The notes under the pieces were generated by a model, which saw only the letters and a program-made list of their open reading frames with translations, searched no databases and was not told where the DNA came from. A stretch of 64,000 nucleotides of DNA, taken from DASPKM01 sp035628135 (GTDB lineage: Bacteria; Bacteroidota; Bacteroidia; Chitinophagales; Chitinophagaceae). The stretch is from contig DASPKM010000014.1 in NCBI GenBank assembly GCA_035628135.1, positions 71,840 to 135,839 of the forward strand, read 5' to 3'. The translations under genes were made by a program, and so were the position numbers. This document shows, piece after piece, positions 52,290-61,659 of the stretch. Position 1 is the stretch's first letter. Each line of letters starts with the position of its first letter.

Positions 52290-53609
52290 CTACATTTTAT
52301 TTGCGTTCAAGCTGCCTTCCTGTACGGTTACATCAGCGCCAAGGCTTTTAATATGGTCAAAGAAACCGGGATAAGATTTATTCACTGCTTCCGCATGCCT
52401 GATCTCCGCATAAAAATCGGCGCGAAGGCAGGTTACCGCACAGGCCATGGCAATACGATGATCATGATGTGAATTTAAGATATGGTTCTTAACAAACACG
52501 CCGCCGTTGCCATATACCAGCATTTCATCGTCGTTAAGATCTATGCGAATGCTTAGTTTGTCGAATTCTTCGCGCAGCGTTGCCCCGCGGTCGCTCTCCT
52601 TGTGCTTCAGTCTTTTTAAACCGCGGATGCGCGTAATGCCGTTGCAGTGCGCTGCAAGGGCCACCAGTGGCGGAAAAAGGTCGGGACAATCCGTTGCATC
52701 GAAGCTAAATGCTTCCAGCTTGTTGCGATGCACTGATACTTTATCATCGCTCACCTGTACATGAGCGCCCGCATCGAGCAGCGCGTCCACTACTTTCTTA
52801 TCCGCCTGCGTGGAGGTGTTCATGATGCCTTTTACTTCCACCGATCCTGCTATCGCGCCCGCTACCAGCAGGAAGGCCGCGCCGCTCCAATCCCCTTCCA
52901 CTGCGTACGATAATGGAGAGCCTTCTGCAATAGATGATGGTGCATCGTGCGCCGCAAAATAAAATGCCTCATATTGCCTGTTAACCGGTAGAGGCAGTCC
53001 AAATGCCTTCATTACCTGGAGCGTAAGGTCTATATAAGGACGGCTTTTCAGGTCGCGGACGGTAATGGTAACATTACTCGCTTTGGCGCCCGCGTACGCC
53101 ATCAATAGCCCTGTGAGAAATTGCGAGCTCAGCGATCCATCGATGGTTATATCCGCCGGCTTCAGCGGTCCGCGAATGGTAAATGGAAGCTTGCCGTTAT
53201 TGGTGGCGATGTGTATGCCGAGCAACGGAAATATCTCATCGAAAAAATCCATTGGGCGGCTCAGCAGGCTGCCGGTACCGGTTACCCGCAATTGTTGCGC
53301 GCTCAAAGCCATAACGGGAGTGAACATACGAATTCCCAGGCCACTTTCCCCGCAGTTGAGCTGATCTGTGACAGGATGCACACCCTTGCTTTCTATCTTC
53401 AACCTTCCATCGGGTAACTTGGTGATGATGGCGCCCAACTTTGCGATCACATCCAGCGAGGCCAGGTCGTCATTACTGCTGCCAGGATTGCTTAATAGGG
53501 TGATGCCCGGCCTTATCAAAGCCGCCGCGCAAGCCCGCTGCATCGAGCTTTTAGAGGCCGCCGCCTGTACGGAGCCTTTTATCACCGAAGGTTGTATAAT
53601 GGCAATCAC
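52290..53609 (-). CDS. aroA: 3-Phosphoshikimate 1-carboxyvinyltransferase (EPSP synthase) AroA (439 aa)
   Basis: It transfers the enolpyruvyl group of PEP to shikimate-3-phosphate. Recognisable parts are SVQAAASKSSMQRACAAAL (start of domain 1 with the Lys-Ser loop), NCGESGLGIRMFTP (the PEP-site loop, usually NxGTxxR; here GESGLGIR), SSQFLTGLLMA, VEGDWSGAAF and LKRLKHKESDR. The variant PEP loop is usual in Bacteroidota enzymes. The start is GTG at 53609, whose GTGA overlaps the TGA of aroB, so translation is coupled. Confidence 0.93.
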   Translation of the reverse strand: MIAIIQPSVIKGSVQAAASKSSMQRACAAALIRPGITLLSNPGSSNDDLASLDVIAKLGAIITKLPDGRLKIESKGVHPVTDQLNCGESGLGIRMFTPVMALSAQQLRVTGTGSLLSRPMDFFDEIFPLLGIHIATNNGKLPFTIRGPLKPADITIDGSLSSQFLTGLLMAYAGAKASNVTITVRDLKSRPYIDLTLQVMKAFGLPLPVNRQYEAFYFAAHDAPSSIAEGSPLSYAVEGDWSGAAFLLVAGAIAGSVEVKGIMNTSTQADKKVVDALLDAGAHVQVSDDKVSVHRNKLEAFSFDATDCPDLFPPLVALAAHCNGITRIRGLKRLKHKESDRGATLREEFDKLSIRIDLNDDEMLVYGNGGVFVKNHILNSHHDHRIAMACAVTCLRADFYAEIRHAEAVNKSYPGFFDHIKSLGADVTVQEGSLNANKM

Positions 53610-54625
53610 AATTGACCGATGAATTTTTCCAGTTGTTTGATTGAAATGGGTTGCACTACCCCTTTGCCGATCTTTTCCAACAACACATAATGAATTTCCT
53701 GCTTCTCGCGCTTCTTGTCCATGCGCATCACCTCGAAAACCTTTTCCTTTTCGAACTCTATGTTTGCGGGAAGCCCGTATTGCTCTATCAGTTCGATCAC
53801 ACGCGCCGCTTCTTTGAAACCATTTATTTTTTGCGAAAGCACACTGGCGTAAGACATGCCAATTGCAACCGCCTGCCCATGGGATAGCTCGTATAATTTC
53901 TCAAGCGCATGGCCCAACGTATGCCCGAAATTCAGCAGCCTTCTTTCTCCCCGTTCGAACTCGTCCCGTTGTACCAGCTTCGTCTTCAACACTGCATTTC
54001 TTTCGATGAGCTGTTTCAGTACAGCCCTGCCTTTTCTCATGTTGTCGAGGCTATCCTGCTCTAAAATCTTGAACATTGCCGCATCGCGGATGCAGGCATG
54101 TTTGATGATCTCCGCAAATCCATTCATCCACTCGGCTTCCGGCAGCGACTGCAGGAAGCTGAAATCGTACAATAAAAAAGAAGGTTGGCGTATGGTGCCA
54201 ACCAGGTTTTTGTACACACCGAGGTCGATGCCATTTTTACCGCCAATGGCTGCGTCCACCATTGCCAGCACCGTGGTAGGAACAAAACCGAACCGCAATC
54301 CGCGCATGTAAATAGCAGCCACGTAGCCGGTGATGTCCGTAACAACGCCCCCTCCTATGCCCACCAGCACCGTTTTTCGGTCGGCCTGCATGGAAACAAG
54401 ATTGTCGATAATGGAATCAACGGTATCCTGGTTCTTATGCTCTTCGCCGGATTTAAGCACGATCACATTCCATCCCTTCAATTTGGCCGCATGGTTGAAA
54501 AACACTTTTTCATCTACCACCAGCACCGTTTCTTTTTTATCTACCAGCTTGCCCAGGGTTGCAAAATGAGCGTCGAAATAATAGTCGGCCGACTGCGCCG
54601 AAAATCTATACGTGGTTTTCTTCAT
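53606..54625 (-). CDS. aroB: 3-Dehydroquinate synthase AroB (339 aa)
   Basis: NAD- and zinc-dependent second enzyme of the shikimate pathway. VGIGGGVVTDITGYVAAIYMRGLRFGFVPTTVLAMVDAAIGGKNGID contains the NAD loop and the catalytic Asp-Lys-Asn segment. GFAEIIKHA and NFGHTLGHALE supply the zinc ligands Glu and two His. The length is normal. The ATG overlaps the stop of the DAHP synthase gene (TAATG), so the pair is translationally coupled. Confidence 0.96.
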   Translation of the reverse strand: MKKTTYRFSAQSADYYFDAHFATLGKLVDKKETVLVVDEKVFFNHAAKLKGWNVIVLKSGEEHKNQDTVDSIIDNLVSMQADRKTVLVGIGGGVVTDITGYVAAIYMRGLRFGFVPTTVLAMVDAAIGGKNGIDLGVYKNLVGTIRQPSFLLYDFSFLQSLPEAEWMNGFAEIIKHACIRDAAMFKILEQDSLDNMRKGRAVLKQLIERNAVLKTKLVQRDEFERGERRLLNFGHTLGHALEKLYELSHGQAVAIGMSYASVLSQKINGFKEAARVIELIEQYGLPANIEFEKEKVFEVMRMDKKREKQEIHYVLLEKIGKGVVQPISIKQLEKFIGQL

Positions 54626-55716
54626 TATGAATTCATGATCCTGTTCTGGTGATTGATGCTTTCCATGTGCACGGCGTCGAAATATTTAGTAATGAACTCA
54701 CGGCTCAATCCCAGTGCATCGCCTTTGCGGAAAGCCCTTTCCAGTATCTCGTTCCAGCGGTTGGTTTGCAGGATGGTGATGCTGTTGTTCTTTTTATATT
54801 CCCCGATCTTGTCGGCAATGCGCATGCGCTGTCCCAGCAATTGCATCAATTCGTCATCGATTTGGTTGATCTGTTCCCTTAATTTTTCGAGTGCGGTAAT
54901 GAATTCCTTTTCATTGGTGGTTTCATACCGCCATTTGATGCTGCTGATCAGTTCATAAAATTTTTCGGGTGTTAGCTGCTGCTTTGCGTCGCTCCAGGCA
55001 TTGTCGGGATCGATATGGCTTTCGATCATCAACCCATCGAAGTCGAGGTCGATGCCCTTCTGGGCCACGTCGAGCAAAATATCCCTGCGGCCGCAGATGT
55101 GCGAGGGATCGCAGATCATCATCATGCCGGGATTACGTCTTTTCATTTCGATGGCGAGGTGCCACATGGGCGCGTTGCGGTATTCTGTATTGCCGTAGGA
55201 GCTGAACCCGCGGTGAATGAGGCCGATTTGTTTGATGCCTGCTTTTGCCACGCGCTCTACCGCGCCGGTCCACAGTTCGAGGTCGGGATTGATGGGGTTT
55301 TTGATGAGCACGGGAACGTCTGCACCGCGCAATGCATCGGCCACTTCCTGTACGCTAAAGGGGTTTACCGTAGTACGCGCACCGATCCATAATACATCCA
55401 CTTCAAAGTTCAGTGCGTCCTGTACCTGCTTGCCGGTGGCTACTTCCACGGTAGTGGGCAGGCCGGTGAGCTTTTTTGCCTGCATCAGCCAGGGCAGGGC
55501 CTTGGTGCCGATGCCTTCGAAGCTGCCGGGCCTCGTACGCGGTTTCCAGATGCCGGCGCGAAGCATATCTACTTTGCCGGTGGCGGCCAATTGCTGACAG
55601 GTTTCAAGTACCTGCGTTTCGGTTTCGGCACTGCAAGGCCCTGATATCACCAGGGGCCGCTTATTCCATGCCGCTTGCATGATCTCTTGCGCATTCTTAG
55701 TTTCTACTGCAGGCAT
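54625..55716 (-). CDS. Bifunctional DAHP synthase/chorismate mutase (363 aa)
   Basis: Residues 1-260 are a type I-beta, KDO8PS-like DAHP synthase: LVISGPCSAETETQ, LRAGIWKPRTRPGSFEG, WIGARTTVNPF, NPINPDLELW and ICDPSHICGRRD (metal His). Residues 275-363 are an AroQ-type chorismate mutase (LREQINQIDDELMQLLGQRMRIADKIGEYKK). The C-terminal mutase domain is known in this group to give allosteric control by prephenate. It starts the DAHPS-aroB-aroA-aroC row. ATG at 55716; the frame is open to 55752, but an Asn-rich extension is unlikely. Confidence 0.95.
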   Translation of the reverse strand: MPAVETKNAQEIMQAAWNKRPLVISGPCSAETETQVLETCQQLAATGKVDMLRAGIWKPRTRPGSFEGIGTKALPWLMQAKKLTGLPTTVEVATGKQVQDALNFEVDVLWIGARTTVNPFSVQEVADALRGADVPVLIKNPINPDLELWTGAVERVAKAGIKQIGLIHRGFSSYGNTEYRNAPMWHLAIEMKRRNPGMMMICDPSHICGRRDILLDVAQKGIDLDFDGLMIESHIDPDNAWSDAKQQLTPEKFYELISSIKWRYETTNEKEFITALEKLREQINQIDDELMQLLGQRMRIADKIGEYKKNNSITILQTNRWNEILERAFRKGDALGLSREFITKYFDAVHMESINHQNRIMNS

Positions 55717-55755
55717 AAACAAAAATTTATTGGTTTGATTGTTATTGCACACCTT

Positions 55756-55767
55756 CCTGCCGGCAGG
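55756..55767. repeat. 12-bp GC-rich palindrome between helicase and DAHP synthase genes
   Basis: CCTGCCGGCAGG is self-complementary and is followed by a further CAGG copy. It lies in the 55-base spacer just after the helicase stop. There is no T-tract on either side, so it is not a standard terminator; it may be a small REP-type palindrome. Confidence 0.45.
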
Positions 55768-55771
55768 CAGG

Positions 55772-57424
55772 TTACCTGTTCGCCTCGTTCATCCTTATCC
55801 TTCTTCCCCGGTATTTCTTTCCATCGATGGCGCTGATCATCTTATTGGCCGATTTACGGTCCACTTCTATCCAGCTGTTCATCTCTTTCATGTCCACGCG
55901 TCCAAGCACTTCTTTTCTAAGGTCGCTCATGTCTAAAATGAATTGCAGGAAGCTGGCCTTGTAAAATCCGTCCTTTGTCCCCAGGTTTACAAATAATTTG
56001 GTATAATCGCCACCGTTCCCAAACTCGCGGCCCCTGGTATCCCTTCTCCTTCCCTGGTCGCGGCCTTCTCCCTGTACGTGGCGCTCCAGGCGGCGTTCGC
56101 GTACGTTCAGGTCTTCGGCATTCTCGTAATATTTCAGGAAGCGGTCAAACTCCAGTGCCGCCATGCGTTTCAACACCTCTTCCTTGCTAACGTCCTTGAA
56201 TTTTTCTTCCAGCATGGGCACATAGGTTTCATAATCGCCATGACTGATGTCCGCCTGGGCCAGCTTGTCCATGAAATGAAAGAATTGTTTCCGGCACACG
56301 TCCTTGCCCGTAGGTATTTCCAGCTTGTGAAAGTCCACCTGCACCATCCGTTCTATCTGGCGCAGCTTGCCTATCTCACGGGCATGCACAATCGACATGC
56401 AGATACCCGTGTTTCCCGCGCGCCCGGTTCGGCCGCTGCGGTGTGTGTACACTTCCACGTCGTCGGGCAGCTCGTAATTAATTACGTGGCTGATGCCTTG
56501 CACGTCGATACCGCGGGCCGCCACGTCGGTAGCTATCAATAACTGCAATGTTCTTTCCCGGAATTCGCCCATTACTTTGTCGCGCTGCGATTGGGTAAGG
56601 TCGCCGTGCAATGCGTCAATATCGTACCCTTCCCTTGTAAGCTTATCGGCTATCTCCTGTGCATCTGCCTTGGTGCGGGTAAATATGAGGCCGTAAATAC
56701 CAGGGTGAAAATCTATCAACCGTTTCAAAGCTTCATAGCGGTGATGCGCCGTGGTAACATAGTATTGGTGGTCGATGTTCCTGTTAGCGGTATTTATTTT
56801 TCCAACCGTGATCTCCAATGGCTGCTGCATGTATTTTTTGCTTACCCGCTTGATCTCGGGGGGCATGGTAGCGCTGAACAGCCAGGTAGCCTCGCGTTTG
56901 GGCGTATTCTGCAAAATGAATTCGATGTCTTCCTGGAAACCCATGTTCAGCATTTCATCAGCCTCATCCAGTACAACATATTTTATTTGTTCGAGGTTGA
57001 TGGCCTTCCGCTCTATCAGGTCTATCAAACGGCCGGGAGTAGCCACTACAATCTGAACACCGCGCTTCAGTTCTCTTATTTGTGTGCCAATGGATGCGCC
57101 GCCGTATACGGCCAATACGTGCATGCCGGGCATGAATTTCTTGAACAGGTCCATCTCGTTCACTATCTGGATGCAGAGCTCCCGGGTAGGGCAAACCACC
57201 AGGGCCTGCGGGTATTTCTTTTCAACGTCCACTAATTGCAGCAGGGGCAGGCCGAACGCAGCGGTTTTGCCGGTGCCCGTTTGGGCCAGGCCAACCAGGT
57301 CCTTGGTGCCGCTTAGCAACACGGGGATCGCCTTTTCCTGTATGGGAGTAGGTTGTGTAAATCCGAGGGCAGCCACCGCTTTCAGCAGCTTTGCATCCAA
57401 ACCCAATCCTTCGAAATTCGTCAT
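55772..57424 (-). CDS. DEAD-box RNA helicase with DbpA-like C-terminal domain (550 aa)
   Basis: All helicase motifs are present: GFTQPTPIQEKAIP (Q motif), AQTGTGKTAAF (I), PTRELC (Ia), VLDEADEML (II), FSATMP (III) and HRSGRTGRAG (VI). An Arg/Gly-rich linker (residues 450-475) precedes a DbpA-type RNA-binding domain (KLFVNLGTKDGFYKA to KKYRGRRIRMNEAN). The family works in ribosome assembly or cold-shock RNA remodelling. It interrupts the aromatic genes but has its own promoter. I start at ATG 57424, since the frame extension to 57466 would cross the -7 element. Confidence 0.95.
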   Translation of the reverse strand: MTNFEGLGLDAKLLKAVAALGFTQPTPIQEKAIPVLLSGTKDLVGLAQTGTGKTAAFGLPLLQLVDVEKKYPQALVVCPTRELCIQIVNEMDLFKKFMPGMHVLAVYGGASIGTQIRELKRGVQIVVATPGRLIDLIERKAINLEQIKYVVLDEADEMLNMGFQEDIEFILQNTPKREATWLFSATMPPEIKRVSKKYMQQPLEITVGKINTANRNIDHQYYVTTAHHRYEALKRLIDFHPGIYGLIFTRTKADAQEIADKLTREGYDIDALHGDLTQSQRDKVMGEFRERTLQLLIATDVAARGIDVQGISHVINYELPDDVEVYTHRSGRTGRAGNTGICMSIVHAREIGKLRQIERMVQVDFHKLEIPTGKDVCRKQFFHFMDKLAQADISHGDYETYVPMLEEKFKDVSKEEVLKRMAALEFDRFLKYYENAEDLNVRERRLERHVQGEGRDQGRRRDTRGREFGNGGDYTKLFVNLGTKDGFYKASFLQFILDMSDLRKEVLGRVDMKEMNSWIEVDRKSANKMISAIDGKKYRGRRIRMNEANR

Positions 57425-57440
57425 ATACAAAAAATTTGCG

Positions 57441-57466
57441 CAAAGGTAACGGTAATAATCAGGCAA
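57441..57466 (-). promoter_or_regulatory. Promoter of the DEAD-box helicase gene
   Basis: On the minus strand TTG (57466-57464) and TACCTTTG (57448-57441) are separated by 15 bases. The -7 element matches TAnnTTTG and ends 16 bases before the ATG at 57424. It suggests that helicase and downstream aro genes can be transcribed independently of pheA. Confidence 0.6.
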
Positions 57467-57579
57467 TGATCCGCTTCGGTTTGTCCACCACCGGTTAACG
57501 AGCCATTCGCTGTATCAACCGGCTTTTGCAATATTTCGATGTCGCCTAAAAGCCTGCCGCGATGCAAACCGGGTATCTG

Positions 57580-58809
57580 CTATTCCGTGTACTTATTACC
57601 TTTTTCATCTATAAAATATTCAATCCCGCCTTTCCTCACCCGCCATAGTTTCAATTCGGGAAAAGCTTTTACAAAATCATATTCCAACGGCACCAGCCAT
57701 TCTCCTTTGAGGTTGATGCAGCCCGCCTTATTCGCCTTGTAATTCCGCACTTCATAAAAGTCTTTGTGCTGGTCTCCCACCAGGCTCAGATCTTCCGGCA
57801 GCGTGAACAGCGTTTTACCATCAGCATCTGACACACACAGCTCCCCCTTCATATTGGTATAAGCAAGCCGCTCAGGAAATACGGACGAAATAGTAGAAGG
57901 CGATTCCGCCGGCAGCTTTGCGATCACGGCTCCTTTGGAATCGATGATGTACCATTCCTTTTGGTCAACGCCTACCAGCAAGCGGTTTTTTGAAACCTGG
58001 CGGAACTCGTCGTAGCGGTCACTGATCTCTTTGTTGTCTTTTATGCGCCGCAGCGTATAGATATAGTTCTCTCCATCTTTACAATACGCATACAATCCAA
58101 GCGAAGGAAATACCTTCAGCTGATCATAATTTCCCTTCACGATCTTTCTTCCCTTCAGATCGAATGCTTCCTCCTGCCGCATCGCTTCATGGCTGGCCAG
58201 AACGTGATCGTCCTCCAACTCCAGGTATGCATATTTAAGAGGGACAATGAATTTATTCTTCTTATCTATCACGCCCCACTTTACATTGTTTCCTTCCTTT
58301 TTCCCCACCTGGCAAAACCCGTTGTCATCGAATTGTGCGGCAGCAATGTGCTCATACCGGGGTATCACTTTTTTTCCTTTCTTGTCCAAAAAGCCTACGG
58401 GAGCATCCAGCAATCCATTGTTATAATACACATAGGGAAAGGGCGGGGAATCGAACTTCCATTCAAAAGCGACCCTGCCTGTCTTATCAAAAAAATAAAT
58501 TCTTTCATCCTGGTCCTTCATGGGGAACATGCCGTCCGAAAATGTTTTGGTCGTGGGCAAGGGTGAATATTTTATTTCTGTCAATTGCTTCCCCGAAGCA
58601 TGCACCAATCCCACCACCGAGTTTTTCCATACCATGTAAATACTGTCTTCTACATAGTCGATGCGGAAATAAGGCCCCAGTAGTTTTTTCTTGCTGTATT
58701 TCTCCACCAGGTTCCATTCGATGGCGCTGACGCGGTAAGGCACAACGATCTCCTGGCCCGTGGCTGCGTGCAGCAGCAATACAAGCGATAGGATAAAAAA
58801 CATTCTCAT
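57580..58809 (-). CDS. WG-repeat protein in the aromatic operon (409 aa)
   Basis: The signal peptide ends HAATGQ. The rest is a series of WG-type repeats: GLVHASGKQLTEIKYSPL, YFFDKTGRVAFEW, GFLDKKGKKVIPRYEHI, WGVIDKKNKFIVPLKYAYLE and others, each a beta-hairpin of about 25-45 residues. Such repeats form solenoid-like surface proteins of unclear function. Its ATG overlaps the TGA of tyrA (ATGA), so it is translated together with an amino-acid enzyme. That is unexpected for an exported protein. An ATG two codons later is possible. Confidence 0.85.
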   Translation of the reverse strand: MRMFFILSLVLLLHAATGQEIVVPYRVSAIEWNLVEKYSKKKLLGPYFRIDYVEDSIYMVWKNSVVGLVHASGKQLTEIKYSPLPTTKTFSDGMFPMKDQDERIYFFDKTGRVAFEWKFDSPPFPYVYYNNGLLDAPVGFLDKKGKKVIPRYEHIAAAQFDDNGFCQVGKKEGNNVKWGVIDKKNKFIVPLKYAYLELEDDHVLASHEAMRQEEAFDLKGRKIVKGNYDQLKVFPSLGLYAYCKDGENYIYTLRRIKDNKEISDRYDEFRQVSKNRLLVGVDQKEWYIIDSKGAVIAKLPAESPSTISSVFPERLAYTNMKGELCVSDADGKTLFTLPEDLSLVGDQHKDFYEVRNYKANKAGCINLKGEWLVPLEYDFVKAFPELKLWRVRKGGIEYFIDEKGNKYTE

Positions 58810-59648
58810 TTGATAATGCGTTTTATTTTATTGGCATTTTCTATTAACTCCCTCAGGTAATCATAGTTCTCTTTTTCCAGGCAGGATTTAAATTTCCTCA
58901 ACTGCGAAATGTGTTCATTCAATACATCCAGCACATTTTCGCGGTTTTGCATAAATATCGGCACCCACATCGCGGGATTGCTTTTGGCAAGCCGCACCGT
59001 GCTCTCGAAACCCGCACTGGCCAACTCAAAGATCGCGTCTTCTTCCCGTTCTTTTTCCAATACGGTATTGGCCAGCGCAAAGGAGGTGATGTGCGAAATA
59101 TGGCTCACATACGCAGCATGCAAGTCATGCGCTGCGGCGTCCATGTACAGCAGGTGCATCCCCAGCGATTGATAGAGCTTTTCTACCAGTTCTACGGCAT
59201 CCGCATCGGTTTCGTGTTTATTGCAGATAATCGTGGCCTTGTTCACAAAGGCGCCGCTTACCGCTGCTTCGGGACCGCTGTACTCCGTTCCCCACATCGG
59301 GTGTGTAGCCACGAACCGCGAACGTTTGGGGTGCGCCGCCACTGCTTCAATAACACCGTATTTTGTAGAACCAACATCCATGATCACCTGCTTGTTCACC
59401 TTGTCCAATATCACCGGCAATAGGGCTTCGGATGCATCTACCGGTATGGCAAGGATAACAAGGTCGGATTGTGCAACGGCTTCGTGCAATTCCAGCACCT
59501 CATCCACCAGCTTCAATTGCAGCGCCCTTTTGCCATGTGTTTCGTTAGCATCCACGCCAATGATCCGGGCGGCAATACCCTTTTCCTTCAGGGCTATGGC
59601 CATGGACCCGCCTATCAATCCTGTTCCTATTATCGTAACGGTCAGCAT
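58806..59648 (-). CDS. tyrA: Prephenate dehydrogenase TyrA (280 aa)
   Basis: NAD(P)-dependent oxidative decarboxylation of prephenate to 4-hydroxyphenylpyruvate, in tyrosine synthesis. IIGTGLIGGSMAIALKEKG is the Rossmann motif; ILAIPVDA, VMDVGSTKYGV, ATHPMWGTEYSGPEAA and AAHDLHAAYVSHISH (substrate His) follow. No chorismate mutase or ACT domain is fused. The start at ATG 59648 has an excellent AGGAGG site. The start overlaps the end of the aminotransferase gene by 7 bases. The frame is open to 59690, but that part is upstream of the Rossmann fold. Confidence 0.94.
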   Translation of the reverse strand: MLTVTIIGTGLIGGSMAIALKEKGIAARIIGVDANETHGKRALQLKLVDEVLELHEAVAQSDLVILAIPVDASEALLPVILDKVNKQVIMDVGSTKYGVIEAVAAHPKRSRFVATHPMWGTEYSGPEAAVSGAFVNKATIICNKHETDADAVELVEKLYQSLGMHLLYMDAAAHDLHAAYVSHISHITSFALANTVLEKEREEDAIFELASAGFESTVRLAKSNPAMWVPIFMQNRENVLDVLNEHISQLRKFKSCLEKENYDYLRELIENANKIKRIIK

Positions 59649-60802
59649 AACCTCCTCCTTGCTTCGTCCAGCTTTTCTTCCGGGCTGCACAGGCTCACGC
59701 GCACATAATTAGTTCCCGCATTTCCAAAGATCCCGCCGGGGGTAATGAACACATTGTTGTTATACAACACTTCATCGCTTAGTGCAAAACCATCCTTATA
59801 ACGGCTTGGAATATGCGCCCATACGAATAGTCCCGCCTGTTCTTTGCTATACACGCACTGCAATGTATCCAGCAGCTCAAATACCTTATCACGGCGGCGG
59901 CCGTAAATGGCGTTCACCTCCCGGTTCCATTCGGTGCCGAGCGACAAAGCCCTGGCCGCGGCCAACTGCACGGGAAGGAACATGCCGCTGTCCATATTAC
60001 TTTTAAACCGCAATACTTCGTCGATGCGTTGTTTTGCGCCGCAAAGCAATCCTACCCTCCATCCCGCCATGTTATGCGATTTGCTAAGGGAGTTCAGTTC
60101 TATCACCACATCCTTAGCTCCTTCGATGCTCAGCAAGCTCATAGGATGATCATTTAAAATAAAACTGTAAGGATTGTCGTGCACGATCAGCACATTGTGT
60201 TTTTTAGCGAAGGCCACCAATTGCCCGAACATGTTGCGCTGCGGCAATTGCCCCGTAGGCATGTGCGGGTAATTCACGAACATCAATACACCCTTGCCGC
60301 TGCCTCCCACAGCCGACAATGTTTGTGCAATCGCATCCAGGTCGGGGAACCAATTGTTCCGCTCTTCCAATTTGTATTCAATGATATTCCCTCCGGCCAG
60401 CTTTGCCGCGCTGCGGTAAGTGGGATACCCGGGATCAGGCACCAACACGGGACTTCCTTGGTTGATATAGGTCATGCACACATGCATGATACCTTCCTTG
60501 GAGCCAATCAATGGCAATATCTCCGTATCGGGATTCAATTCAACGCCATAATTTTTTTTATACCATTCCGCCATGGCGGTGCGCAATACCGGCGAGCCTT
60601 TATACGATTGATAAGCATGCACGTTTGGCTTTATGCTCTCTTCATGCAAGGTTTTAATTACATCGGGATGCGGGGGAAGGTCGGGACTGCCGATGCCCAG
60701 GTTGATTACTTGTTTCCCCTGCCGGTTGAGCTCATCGATCTCCCGCAGCTTTTGCGAAAAATAGTATTCGCCAATTCCTTCCAGCCTGTCTGCCGTTTGC
60801 AT
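59642..60802 (-). CDS. Class I/II aminotransferase of the aromatic operon (386 aa)
   Basis: A fold-type I PLP aminotransferase: LPLIGSKEGIMH, VPDPGYPTYRSAAKLAGG, VNYPHMPTGQLPQ, HDNPYSF and SLSKSHNMAGWRVG, in which the Lys binds PLP. It resembles LL-diaminopimelate/aspartate aminotransferases. Its position between pheA and tyrA suggests the final transamination of phenylpyruvate and hydroxyphenylpyruvate, or of prephenate. It starts 19 bases after the pheA stop and ends inside the tyrA ribosome-site region. Confidence 0.9.
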   Translation of the reverse strand: MQTADRLEGIGEYYFSQKLREIDELNRQGKQVINLGIGSPDLPPHPDVIKTLHEESIKPNVHAYQSYKGSPVLRTAMAEWYKKNYGVELNPDTEILPLIGSKEGIMHVCMTYINQGSPVLVPDPGYPTYRSAAKLAGGNIIEYKLEERNNWFPDLDAIAQTLSAVGGSGKGVLMFVNYPHMPTGQLPQRNMFGQLVAFAKKHNVLIVHDNPYSFILNDHPMSLLSIEGAKDVVIELNSLSKSHNMAGWRVGLLCGAKQRIDEVLRFKSNMDSGMFLPVQLAAARALSLGTEWNREVNAIYGRRRDKVFELLDTLQCVYSKEQAGLFVWAHIPSRYKDGFALSDEVLYNNNVFITPGGIFGNAGTNYVRVSLCSPEEKLDEARRRLC

Positions 60803-60821
60803 CGTTGATCGGTTTTATAGT

Positions 60822-61652
60822 TCAAAAAGTCTTTCCCTTTTTATACACTCCATATATTTTCAAATGCGCCGTTATCGGTTGTATGCTTTTGATTACTTCA
60901 TCGAATTGTTGCAGCGAATCAAATTCCATGTCCGCATGAAAAGAATATTGCCAGTTGCTCCCGGGTATCGGAAAGCTCTGCAGCTTGCTTAAGTTAATGC
61001 CGCCGTCCGCAATACGCGTAAGCACCCTTGCCAGGCTGCCTTTAGAATGGTCCGTATGAAAATTCACAGAAGCCTTATCCGCGCCTTCGATGCCGGCGGC
61101 GCCGTCGTCACGCTGCAGGATAAGGAAGCGCGTATAATTGTTTTTCATAGTATGGATGTTGGGCGTAATGATGTTCAGTTGAAACAGCTCGGCTGCCAGC
61201 TTGCTGGCGATGGCCGCAATATGCCTGCTGCGGTGCTGATGAATATGTTTGGCGCTAAGGGCCGTATCCTCTGTTTCTACCAGCTTCCAGTTATGCTTGT
61301 CCAGGTAATCCAGGCATTGTTGTATGGCCATGGGATGCGAGTGTACTTCGCGGATGTCTGCCAGGCTCACTCCGGGGTTTACCATCAGGTTCTGGCGTAT
61401 CTGCAGGTACAGTTCTCCCGTGATGCGGAGGCCGCTGTTCTGCAATAGATTATAGTTGGGTAGAATGCTGCCGGCAATGGAGTTCTCGATGGCCATTACG
61501 CCGCCATCGCAGTCTTTTTTGTTGCCGGCCAGTTTCACTACTTCGCGGAAGGTGGCGCAGGGAATCACTTCCACGTGCTTGCCGAAGAATTGGCGGGCAG
61601 CCACCTGGTGAAAACTGCCTTCGTAACCTTGTATCGAGACTTTTGTAGCCAT
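60822..61652 (-). CDS. pheA: Prephenate dehydratase PheA with ACT domain (276 aa)
   Basis: It converts prephenate to phenylpyruvate. The catalytic domain (about 1-180) has IQGYEGSFHQVAA, GGVMAIENSIAGSI, VHSHPMAIQQC and NYTRFLIL (TRF motif). A C-terminal ACT domain (about 195-270, KGSLARVLTRIADGGINLSKLQSFP) with the phenylalanine-binding region follows, so feedback inhibition by Phe is likely. No chorismate mutase is fused. It is the first structural gene after the attenuator at 61660-61805; its ATG lies only 8 bases after the terminator T-tract, with AGGA just upstream. Confidence 0.95.
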   Translation of the reverse strand: MATKVSIQGYEGSFHQVAARQFFGKHVEVIPCATFREVVKLAGNKKDCDGGVMAIENSIAGSILPNYNLLQNSGLRITGELYLQIRQNLMVNPGVSLADIREVHSHPMAIQQCLDYLDKHNWKLVETEDTALSAKHIHQHRSRHIAAIASKLAAELFQLNIITPNIHTMKNNYTRFLILQRDDGAAGIEGADKASVNFHTDHSKGSLARVLTRIADGGINLSKLQSFPIPGSNWQYSFHADMEFDSLQQFDEVIKSIQPITAHLKIYGVYKKGKTF

Positions 61653-61659
61653 GTTCCTA

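Noticed and set aside
55756..55767. Second attenuator before the DAHP synthase gene
   Set aside because: There is a GC palindrome but no T-tract and no aromatic leader frame in the 55-base spacer.
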